From Phyto melanocephala (Eukaryota; Arthropoda; Insecta; Diptera; Rhinophoridae), in assembly GCA_941918925.1 (NCBI GenBank), contig OW799235.1, forward strand, positions 108,331,947 to 108,395,946: a DNA stretch of 64,000 nucleotides, in the 5' to 3' direction. Each line of letters opens with the position of its first letter. Position 1 is the first letter of the stretch. A program made the position numbers and the translations under genes. The notes beneath the pieces are model-generated. The model was not told the origin of the DNA, ran no database searches, and was given only the letters and a program-made list of their open reading frames with translations. This document shows, piece after piece, positions 10,886 to 21,500 of this stretch.

Positions 10886-12317
10886 TTTTTTCTATCTTTA
10901 CATGCTGTCGTTTGGTTTTTGTGAAATATTAAAAGAAAACACACAAATCTCTTTTTTTTTCTAAAAATATTTATTTGAGTGGATTATTTACAGACTACCC
11001 TATATGTTTTTCTTTATTTTATTCAGAAGAATATGGGTAATTTGGTTATTTTTAGTTAATTATTTTTTTGTTTCCTAAAATTTCTGCCATGTAATTGGGT
11101 GTGGAAAGTATATTTCTTTCTTCGGTTTTATTAGTTTTTTATTTACATATGCATGTAAGAATTTATGTTTGGTTGTTTAGATTTGTATAGATTTTGTGTT
11201 AAACGTACCAATTTGTTATGTTTATTTGATTTTTCTTACCCCATCTTAAATTCTCACCTGTTTAGCGGTTCATCTAACCGTTTGCTTTCTTTCTTAACCT
11301 ACCTAACACTGATGCATGTGTGTATGTTAGTAACATTGTAAAGACTTTATTAAATAATCTTTTAATGCTCTTAGAGAAAAATTAATTACATCAATTTGAT
11401 TTTATTTACCTTAAAGAAAAACGTTTTTATCTCATTTTTATGGTTTTTAAAAGTTCATTGAACTTAACGCATAAAAAAACTAAACAGATAAAGGAAACTG
11501 AGTTGGCATTCTTTTTCGTAGCAAACAACATGTAATTTACGCATTAGAATTTTAAATTTTTTGTTTATATTCAAATCAAAATCTACTCTTTTTTCCCTTT
11601 AGCATCCATATTGCCATTATTTATTAGGATAATATATTATTCTTAAATTATCATTTACAAGTCTAACTTTACAAATTAGGGTTTCTCATTTCATTTGCTC
11701 TTTAAAAACACAATGTTTAATTGAAGAATTTGAAAATAAATGTTACATATTTTACATTACTCCTAGGCCTGGTCTAAAATACAAAAAACAATTTCAATTA
11801 CGCAACGAACATTTATAAATCTCTAGTAGACAACAAGTCTGATAAGACAATCTAAACTTCTGAAAATAAAAGTCCACTTTAAGAGTCAGTTTTGCAATAA
11901 ATATCGCTGCTGCGTATTGCGAAAATACACCGTTTTCCGTAAACCTCTTTTTATTTATTTTGCCACTCAAATTTTTATTACCATTGGCTGTGATCAAAAC
12001 CAAATATAATTAAATTAATTGTATGTTTATTACACCCATAAGAAGAAAAATCAATTAATTTTTCATGGGAATTTGAAACTTGTTCAATGTGTATATAAAG
12101 TTTTCAATGTGATAACAAAGAATTTAATAGTATTAATCAATATTTAATGCTGATAATTATCATAGACAACATCTTGAGTCATAATGATTTTAAATTGATT
12201 TATTTAACATGCGCACGCATAACAAATGGTATATTTGAAAAAAGAGTATTTAAGCATGAAAGAGGCGGTTAAGTCGAATGTTAAATGCGCTGTAATATAA
12301 CAAAGGGAAATGAATTT
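10886..12317. other. AT-rich intergenic stretch
   Basis: No gene-like frame, no clear inverted repeat and no structural RNA recognised in 1.4 kb. It lies between the DINE-like element and the minisatellite and may be unique host DNA. Confidence 0.5.
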
Positions 12318-13265
12318 TTCTAGTTTAGTTCAATTGAATTTTTGTTAAATTTTAAATCAGTTTTAGCTTAATTTTAGTTCAGTTAATGATTAGTTTCAAT
12401 TCAGTTCTAGTTTAGTCTTAATTAAGTTCTAGTACAGTTTTGGATCAATTATAGATTAGTTCTAGATCATGTCTCATTATGTTCTAGTGTAGCTATAGAT
12501 CAGTTCTAGTTTAGTCTGGTTCAGTTTTAGTTTAGTTCTTATTCAGGTCTTCTTAAAATATAATTAAGTTTTAGTTAAATTGCAGTTCAACTTTAGTCAT
12601 TGGCGTAACTAGACCATTCTGGTGGGTACAATGACACCCCAGAATTTAAAAAAATTAACTATTATACATATAAAATTAACTCAGCTTATGATTTTGAAAG
12701 AAACCTAATTTTAAAGTCCTTGCGACCGGCAAAAAATGGTTTAGCTACGCCAATGGTTCTAGTGTAGTTCATCTTAAGTTCTAGAAAAGTTTTAGTTTAA
12801 TTCTAGTTCAGTTTCAGCTCAGTTCTAATTAAGTTCTTACTAAGTTCTAGTTCAGATTTAGTTCAGTTTTAGTTTAGTTCTACAACAGATCAGTTCTTAT
12901 CACATTTAAGCTGAGTTTTAGTTTAGTTATAATTGAGTTCTAGTTGATTTTTAGTTTAATTTTAATTAAGTTCTAGTGAATATCTAGTTCAATTCTACTT
13001 TACTTCAGTTCTAATTAAGGTCTACTATTTTGCAGTTCTAGTTCCGTTTAAGTTGTAGTTCAATTACAGTTTAGTTCTCATTATGTTCTATTTTGGTTTG
13101 TGTTCAGTTTTAGGTTTTTTCTAGTTCAGTTAAAGTTGAGTTCTAATTTGCTTCGCCTGTGGTTCTAATTTAGCTTTATTGCAATTTTGGACCCGCTTTA
13201 AATTAATTTTAGTTCAACACTTGTTCAGTTCACGATCCATACTTGTATAGTTCATTTTATCTTCT
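12318..13265. repeat. Irregular TTCTAGTTYAGT minisatellite
   Basis: Roughly 0.95 kb made of variants of TTCTAGTT(C/T)AGT with units of about 6-12 bp (for example TTTTAGTTTAGT, TTCTAATTAAGT, TTATAGATCAGT). Units are heavily diverged and the register drifts, so this is an old array. It is interrupted once by the MITE at 12598-12755, on both sides of which the array continues. Confidence 0.85.
12598..12755. mobile_element. 158 bp MITE inside the minisatellite
   Basis: Ends are CATTGGCGTAACTA on the left and TAGCTACGCCAATG on the right, inverted repeats with one mismatch. The element cleanly breaks the TTCTAGTT array. The array itself makes any target duplication uninterpretable. A partial relative (GGTGGTGC..., ending TAGTTACTCCAATG) reads in the opposite direction ending near 33375. 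Confidence 0.75.
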
Positions 13266-15258
13266 TATTTAGTTTATGAAAATCCTATTATTAACATTTA
13301 AAGCTGTTACATAAGAAATGACTTAGTCTAGCAGATTCAAAAAATAGGTAGCGGTTATACAAATTTGTAATTCTTTTAACACTTTTTTTTACAAGAAATA
13401 TCGCTCGCGCTCTCTCTTAAATAGACAATAGATATGTTTGTCCGCAATTTCTCTTTTGTTTTGTTTTTCGACTCTTTTGAAGACTTTTATAATATTTATG
13501 AGAGTGTGATAATGACAGCGTTTTTTTACTCATACACAAACTGATGATCTTGTTTTGTATTTTGTGGTGTGTTGTGAACAATTTCGGAAGCATATTTGTT
13601 TCTTTAATGTTGCTGCTAAACTTTTCAAATACTCTTGCTGTTGTTCTTGTTGTTGGTAGGTAGTTTTATTCTTAATGTTGTGGCTGTTAGGTACCACAAA
13701 ATTATTCAACGCTATTAGTCTCCAATCTCACGACGACGATAGCAAAACACAGCTGCTTTATAATACGTTTAGATTTTTTAGTTTTGTTACGTTTTTTTTT
13801 ATTTTTAAGTTTCGTGTCGAGTTTTTGTAAATATTTAAAAATTAAAAAAAAAAAAAACAAACGATCATGTGTATTTAAGACAACTAACACGTTGTTGAAT
13901 TCTAGCTGCTCGTAAAATTATTCAGCGTTTAAAGTTGTAACTTAATTTAGCTAGACACACACACACACGTTCTTTCTGAAACGTAAATTCTTTTACGACA
14001 AATGGTTATAGTGTTATTTAAGTGTAAAAATTTGTGTTTTATTATTATTTTGCTTTTATTTTTTAACGTGACATTTTTCTGTGTAAAAATACCCACAGAA
14101 TTTAGAACAATTGAATTAATCGTTTATATTTTAGAAGAAAAGTGTGATATATACGTAAATTAAATAATATAAAATCAAGTAAAAATAATTGGAATATTTG
14201 AAAAAATATATATTTATTTCTAAATTAGATTTCGCAATAATCCATAAGATTTGTTTGATAATCTTATTCTTTCTTAAAAAATTAGTAGATTTTGTTGTTC
14301 CCTTTAAATATTTGTTTTATTTTTATTTTAAATTGAAAAAAAAAGCTTTGGCTTTTTGCCCAATTTTTTTTTTAATATTATGCCGTGTAATTTAAAAGCA
14401 GTGAAGTTTTTATTTTTTTTATCATGTGATGTTTTAAGCAACAAACTGTAAAAATCTATCGTTATTCTTATTTGTATAGCTAAAGCAGTGATTGGATCTA
14501 AGAACATAGTAAAATAAAATAATCACTATATTGGTTAATATTAGTTAATATTTTAGTAGAGAGCTACATATATGTACAGTACAAATATAAAATATAATTT
14601 TCATTGAAACTTTAAAAAACTATGAAAAAACGTAAATAAGACACAATTTTGAATAACTCTTGAGTATTTTTTTAAAAATCAAAGAATTGCAAAAATCTTT
14701 ATTCCTATTAAGTTGCACGGTACTGTTATTTCTTGCGTTAGCTGTATTCTCTATTTATACAATATCTTTACTTTGTATTTTGTGTGATTTCTTATATCTA
14801 TTTATTTATTTGTTTAATTTTCCGGCAAAAATATGTTGTATATTAATGATAAATTTAAAGTACAAGCTACAAAAAATTAACCCTTTGTGGAACTAAAACA
14901 GATTTCTGCAGTTATTATAATTAAAATTAAAAACATTTCGTTTTTATTTTTCAATTACGGCTTAACTATACTCGTGGTTAAATTTTATTTTAATTCCAGT
15001 TCCATTCTTATTATGTTCTTGTTAACCACTTAAAGGATTAATTTTTTTCTCTTGTATTTGCTTGAATCCTACCTACTCTTTCTATCTAAATAAAAAAAAA
15101 ATGTTTAATTATTTTATTCTTTTCTCTTTTAGTTTCTTTTGTCGTTGTGTGTATAAATATATTTAATTTTTTTTGCTAAGTAGTAAATTTGTTCGTAGAA
15201 TGTTTTTATAAATAGTAAAAAATTGTAAATTTCTAACCGTTAAGAAAATTTAGTCATA
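13266..15258. promoter_or_regulatory. Probable 5' flank and leader region of the large gene
   Basis: No repeat family seen, which is unusual for this window. It contains a GCTCGCGCTCTCTCTT block at about 13405 (GAGA-factor-like when read in reverse), a CA microsatellite near 13953, and long T/A-rich leader-like sequence up to the start codon at 15259. No TATA box with a matching initiator could be fixed, so the transcription start is unknown. Assignment as flank is inference from position alone. Confidence 0.3.
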
Positions 15259-15549
15259 ATGTTTAAATTTCCTTTAAAACGTCATCATAACAATCAGAAT
15301 CATCATAATAAAAAATCCGCTTCATCACGTAGTAATGAGGGATTTATTTTTATACGTTGTGGTCACAGTAATTACAATAACAATAACAACAACAATTCTA
15401 CTAATAACATTAACAACAACAAAAAAGATTTAAAACCTTCTTATAACAAGAACGACAAAAACAAGACAGATGGCGATAGTAAAAGTAGCAGCAGCAACAT
15501 TATTCCTGAACTCCCAAATCATGCCTATAATCAGAATGTTGCGAAAAGT
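15259..15549 (+). CDS. First coding exon of large tail-anchored protein gene (predicted)
   Basis: ATG at 15259 (context CATAATG, A at -3) is preceded in frame by TAA at 15241-15243, so it is the first possible start in this exon. The 97 codons begin MFKFPLKRHH and are rich in Asn, His, Lys and Ser, with a run of seven Asn. The codons end ...NQNVAKS, and the next bases are GTATGT (15550-15555), a good donor in phase 0. The open frame continues past the donor into a Cys/Leu run that I take as intron. Phase 0 fits the acceptor at 18539 exactly. Alternative: a small independent gene, or a first exon of something else. The link to exon 2 is inference from splice signals, phase, orientation and similar low-complexity composition. 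Confidence 0.6.
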
Positions 15550-15748
15550 GTATGTTTGTGTTGTATATGTATATGTTTATTATATATTGATTTGACTAAT
15601 TTATCTAATAATATAAAATCTTTTATTAATACGGCTTAAGCATTATTTAGTGTGAACAAAAATTAAACAATGAGTAAAATGTTTTTGTAAAATAAAGTAC
15701 AATAAATCGGTTTATAGATTTTTCAGTACGAAGATCTCTGCAAAGATG

Positions 15749-17145
15749 ACAAAAAACAAATAAAAATGCTGTACTAGGCCGTGGCGAATCTGATAATACA
15801 CTTCATCATCACCTATATACGTATAGTGACCACATTGTAACTTAGCTTAGATTTAATGTTATATGCCATTTTGCTCTCTTATTTCCGACGCCATTTTTGA
15901 TAAGGAATTTTTTATTTGACACCCAAACTGATGGGCTGAGAACTTTGTTTAGGGTGCCATGTTGGATTTTTACTTTATAATAGCTAAATGTATTCTACTG
16001 GTCAAACTCTTTCGTTTCATACCCATATTGTAGGCGTTGAAGGGAACAAAGCCGTAACTACTTGAATTTAAACATTTTAATAACTTACCGTATTCTACTG
16101 GAAAAGTCCTTTTGTTTGATATTAACCTTGAGGGGGGTGAAATGGTGCATTTTTAATACTAGATTTGACCCTTATATAAATTTATTGTAACCTCCATAAT
16201 ATTGGTAACTATGTAAAAATTCAAGATCAGAGAAGGCGTCAGAAATAAAAAACAAGTAAGAGTGCTATATTTGGCCATGCCGAATCTTATATACCCTCCA
16301 CAAAGTGTAGTCAATAGCAATAACAATAGTTTGTATCACCATTCATCTCATATGAAATACGTTTATACATATGTATGAAAAACATACATATATAAACACA
16401 TCCCATTGTAAAATTATAAATTTACGTATGTGAGTTAAAAAAAATATAAAAAAAAAAATTTAAAAAAAATAAAAAAAAAATTTAAAAAAATATAAATAAT
16501 AAATATAATGAAAAAATAAAAAAAAATATTAAAACAAATAAGAAAAAAAAATAATAAAAATATAATTAATATATAAAAAAAAAAAATTAAAAATTAAAAA
16601 AAAAATATTTGGGCTCAGCTGGGGTTCGATGCCATGTTTTTCTAACCAGTATACCACGTCTGTATATATGTATGTATGATGTTGTTGTATTTTGTTTTTG
16701 TGTTAAAAAAAAAACGAGGTGGCCGTGGGTTTTTGCTCATATCTCAGTTGTTTATGTACCGATGTTTCTGATTTTCAATACCGATCTACTCCCGAATATT
16801 TCTGATATTTTAATGCCTCACTCGGGTCCAAGCGGTTTCGGGGGGCTTCAAAAAGTTGATTTCAACATACACACGGACAGACTGACAATGCTTAAATGAC
16901 TCCCCTATTCATAAGCTTTCAGAAAATATATACTTTATGTGGTCGGAAATGAAAATTGTAGAAATTTCACACGGAATGACAAACCTATATATACCATTTT
17001 TCACTGTGTGAAGGGTATAATAAAATGTCATATAACATGAAATCTAGGATAAGCTACGACGTGGTCATTATACCTATGTACATGATGTTAAACGGTATTC
17101 TCACATTCGGTACAGCCGAGTTGTAATTCTTGCATGTTTAGTTTA
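15749..17145. mobile_element. Nested DINE/Helentron-like repeats in the intron
   Basis: At the left end, GGCCGTGGCGAATCTGATAA (about 15777) is a degraded reverse-complement of the family's 3' hairpin. At the right end, 17090-17140 (GGTATTCTCACATTCGGTACAGCCGAG) is the same hairpin in forward direction. Between them, segments resembling the family's internal unit (ATCAAATGAAAGGGCTTGAC-like, here diverged) run in minus orientation on the left and plus on the right. A younger copy (16250-17020) is inserted in the middle. So the outer part is either two oppositely oriented copies or an inverted dimer. Confidence 0.6.
16250..17020 (-). mobile_element. DINE/Helentron-like element, near-complete copy
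   Basis: Read on the minus strand it starts at 17020 with TATACCCTTCACACAGTG, continues with the conserved TTTCATTTCCGACC and TATATTTTCTGAAAGC blocks, an A/T-rich internal tract (16437-16610) and ends with the complement of AACAAGTAAGAGTGCTATAT at 16250. The hairpin region is degraded (GGCCATGCCGAATC). It lies inside an older member of the same family. Confidence 0.7.
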
Positions 17146-17209
17146 CTTCTGAAGGAGATATTTTGTTCAAAACTTTAGCTAATAAAAGATTTGTTAAAAT
17201 AAATTATTC

Positions 17210-17275
17210 AAACCTCTCACTTTAAACTCAACCCTCACTTCAAACTCAACCCTCACTTCAAACTCTACCCTCGTA
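17210..17275. repeat. Short tandem repeat, 18 bp unit
   Basis: Three to four copies of the unit CCCTCACTTCAAACTCAA, the first and last imperfect. It lies in the predicted intron. Confidence 0.8.
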
Positions 17276-17588
17276 TTATTTTATTCGCCCACATACACAT
17301 TTTCTATGTTTACCACTACATTATGTTTTAAACAAATTGAAATACACAAAAGCTAAAACTTTATTTGTTTAAATACCCGATTTATATTAAAATGTGCACG
17401 CATTAGTTTTGGCCCTATTTCCGCCTCATAGCGCTTCTTAATAAAATTGAACTTCAAACACGTTGGGTTACTGTTAAAATGTAAATATTTATTTTATTTA
17501 AAACAATTAATGTTTTTTCGTGGTCTTGCATATGTCTTATAATTTATTTTGTTTTATGTTAATAATTTATACACGCTACATATCGATG

Positions 17589-17789
17589 GTCACAAGTAGA
17601 TAGGCCCTAACTCAATACATTTCACATAAATACACCTCGACACAATGCATTACTTCGTATCAAAACCAGCAGTTGTACAAGCAATTTTACACAACATTGT
17701 TACATTGTGATAATAGAGTTTCTATTGCGTTTTTTCCTTCTCCTGTGAAGTTACAATTATTATACAATTAGGGCCTTTCTACTTGTGAC
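17589..17789. mobile_element. MITE, copy 2 of the GTCAC-ended family
   Basis: Ends GTCACAAGTAGATAGGCCC and GGGCCTTTCTACTTGTGAC form inverted repeats of about 20 bp with one mismatch. The 201 bp element matches 5389-5577. It sits in the predicted intron of the large gene. No coding capacity. Confidence 0.75.
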
Positions 17790-18539
17790 TCACTATATAA
17801 GTATGTATGTATATGTTGATAATACGTCAAACAATCTCTTTATATATTTAAGAATAAATTTTTGACTTTTAATCAGACATTTTCAAATGTTCAACCTATG
17901 ACATCATACCACAGTTTGGCGATTAGATTTTAATTAAAAAACACTGTCGTTAAACAAGTATTTTTTGCCAACGGTTTTTGTAATTTTAAAAAAAAATATT
18001 TTCAGCTAAAATATTACATATTTATTTAAAAGAACACTTAATGTTTTTTTTTTTATAAAAACAAAAAACAAAAATACAAAATATAAACAAAGGTGGGCCA
18101 AATTATTGAAATTCTCTGTGAAAACTAATGGGGTGAAAAAGAAAATTGTTTAATAATTTTATTAATCTGTAGTGTAAATTGCGTGGTATGCTTCGAATAA
18201 AATTTATTAGACTTTTTTATGTCTTAAAAATAATAATTTAAATTTTTTTTAAAGAAAAAAAAAAGTAAATATTTGGACGTAATTATTTTATAAAAACAGA
18301 AGGCTTTTTTATATTTTGATTAAGATCTAGTGCTTTCCCTTTATTCTCTCCGATTTTTTTTTTTATTAAAGGAATCAAAATTTATTATATTCAAGTAAAA
18401 TTAAGTATAACTAACCTACGATTTTCATAAAACTGCAGTAATCAAGGGCCATTTTATACACTCTCTAACTTTCTAATCTTTAAAATCTTAACAAAATAAA
18501 TTATAACCTTGACAATTTTCTTTTTTTTTTTTCTTGCAG

Positions 18540-21500
18540 ACTGTCCAATCGTCGTGGCGACCACAATTGCCCCTACCAAAAGAAGTTCTTGTCTCAAATG
18601 AGACCACCAATCGTAACCAATTTCAACACATGCAACCAGACGGCGACGATATTAACAAAATACAAATTATCGATAGCGATATGGAACGATTTCATTTAAG
18701 TAACAACAATAAGAAAAATTCTTCCCTCAATGGTTCTCAACTCTCGAATGCCAGTCACAATGCTGGCAGCACCAGTAAAAAGTGGTCGTTTGGCCGTTTG
18801 TTTCGGCGTAAGAAGGAAATCGAATCAGAATCTTCTTCGGAGGAGGATCGTAAGGCCGGGTTTTTGCCCACCTCGAAATTTAATCGCAGCTCCGGTAACT
18901 CTACTGTCGCTCTCTCCTCAACGCCAAATAAAAAGGCCAAACAATCGAAATCTGCTAATCGCGGCAGCAAGTTAATGAGCGGTAATTTTGATCATGTCAT
19001 TATAAGTCCTACGATGATGGATAACAAGTCTCAAAATTTGAGTTCGTCCTCAACACATCATGTTGATAATGAATTTTTTCTACCTGTTGAAACTGTGCCG
19101 GCTCCAGAGCCTTATTATCAAAATAATCCCCAGGTTGAGGTGCCACCACAACCCCAACAACGTTTGCATCATTCTCAGCAGTACCTGTCTCATGTACCTC
19201 AAACGCAACAACAACTGATGAGCAGATCTGCTCATTCTTTGGATCGAAGGTCGGCTCGGGCCAAACAGCATTCAGCGCTAAAATTAGCTAATAATAATGC
19301 AGCTGCCACAACTATTTTAGGCTCTTCTTCGGAAGAGGAAATAATATCCTTAGATTCTACTACTTTCGCCAAATACCGCAGTGATGAGAGTATTCATAGT
19401 GGTGGTCAGACACAAGCTAATGCTCAAAGTCGTAGATCAAGAGCTGCACGCAATGAACGTTATTATAAACGTTTGTCACGTGACGGCGAGGTAAGTAATG
19501 GGCAAGTTCCCGTCATGTATGCCCAGCAGCCTACGCAAAGATGGAAGACTCAACCTGTGCCGTTGTCCATCTTTCAGGCGCCTGTGCAACAAATAGCCAC
19601 TTCCCAACAACCTCAGCCTCAAATGCGTTCTTCTACTTCGCAAAGTGGACAATATTCGAGATTACGCAACACTAATAGCTTGCAACATATGGCACCATAC
19701 GTGCAATGGGGTCAAATTCAACAACAGCAACAGCAGCAGCCAAAGAACTTACAAAACTCTGTTAATGACACCAAACGTAGCATTAGCTATGACAGTCACA
19801 TACACTTGCAAAATGCTAACGGTAGACTACAAAATAAACCCATGCCTCCACCACCTCCTCCTCGAGATCCTTTAAGAAGAGTGAATATTAGTGGCCATTT
19901 ACAGGATGGTAGTGCTGGTGATTTGAGACCTATGTCTTATGCCTTTGATCAAACAGGTGTGCCAGTTTTGCCTACAACTGGCCTTAATGGCCGTTGTGTA
20001 TCAGATGATAAGATATGGGCCCAACAGCCTCACTACCAATCAATACACTCGCTTAATATAACACCCAATCAGGGAAGTCAGCTAACTGCGGCATCAACTA
20101 ATCGCAGATTTATCACTAGAGCGGAAAGGGACGCCCATCCGGGTAAAAAATCTCTTCCCAATGGCTTAGATTTTCATTATGTTACCGATGCTACACCACG
20201 TTCTCGCAAACCTATTCATTTGCTTGATTCATTTGATATGAATGAACCTCCATCTAATGGTATTTTGCGCACTACTAAGAGTGGCTTGCCAATCACACCC
20301 ACCAAAACCAATGCTACAGAATTCTGGAAACGTTTGGAAGGTTCCTCACAAAATGTGACAACACCAATACCGGCGCCTCGTGGTCGAGATATACAACGGC
20401 CGACTGGTGTGGAAGTTAGCATGAAACCCCGTTCAGTTTCAAGCTCCAGGGTGGGAGAAATGAGAGCTTATCCAATGCCCATGTATTCAGAAGTTTACAA
20501 GCCCAGAAGTAGGTGCTCACCTGTGAAAAACAATATGTCAGCCACAGGTGGTGATGAAGTTGATGGTGTAATTTGTTGCTCACTGCATATTAAGCCTTCT
20601 CAAGACAGCAGTAATAATTATGTAGAAATACGTAATAGAAACAGCAATAAGGCTCAATCTATGCCCAATCATTACCATAGGCGTTCTGGTGAAATACATA
20701 CTTCACCCAATAAGTATGAGGAATATGTCAATGAACGTCGGGAACAACACCACAATCCTTTATTTAGTGTTCTTCAGCCACCTCAAAGACAACAAAGTGG
20801 TGTGGCTCAAATACCTCAATTGAGTTATATTCGCAAAAAGCCGGCCAACTTGGAGGAAGCAATTAATGAATTAGAAGCAATTTATCGTTCTTTGGGATTA
20901 ACTGAGGAGCCAGAGGTGAAACAGGAACGTATACCAACTCCTAATGATTTTGAAAAGTATGCCCTGGCTCATGCCAATGAATACGATGATGAGGATTCTC
21001 CAGCCGGAGAACCAGATCCAATAAGAGACGATGTTGCATATCGCAATATAAAATTGGCTAACTTGCAACATAAAACAGCGGATAAACAGCCACCATTTGG
21101 TATACCTCTGGGTCCTATAGTTCCAGCTGCTCAAACTGATTATCTGCATGTAACACCCAAACGAAAGTTAATAACCACTTATGAATCGAAAGCTCCGGAT
21201 GTTATAAAGGATGATTTAGCTGTCAGAGCCCTAAGGAAAGATCCCGTAGAGTGCAATGATAGGTTTCAATATCCATCGGGAAGTTTATTGAAGAAAAATC
21301 GTGCAACACGTACGCAGTCAGCCAATATCTATGCCTTGATACAAAGAGATGCTGCCAAGCCTTCAGGAGGTGATCTGAATTCTTTTTTCGAGCTGACAAA
21401 AAGTATTGATCGATCGGGCAGTATGTCAGATATACATAAACATGATTCTGCCAGCGATATACCCACTACACTGAAACTGTTGCAGAGCCTTAGAGAGCAG

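Larger units (their letters stand above)
15550..18539 (+). other. Predicted 2.99 kb intron filled with repeats
   Basis: Donor GTATGTTTGTG at 15550. Acceptor: a pyrimidine tract of about 20 bases (18515-18535) followed by GCAG ending at 18539, with a plausible branch site CTTAAC at about 18486-18491. Inside are DINE-like elements (15749-17145), a short 18 bp tandem repeat (17210-17275) and a MITE (17589-17789). No other acceptor of comparable quality was noticed. Whether other upstream exons also use this acceptor cannot be told. Confidence 0.55.

Noticed and set aside
18534..18539. Apparent start codon TTG in front of the 6 kb frame
   Set aside because: TTG-CAG is the end of a splice acceptor (long T tract followed by CAG). 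A eukaryotic gene would not start there; the exon begins at 18540.
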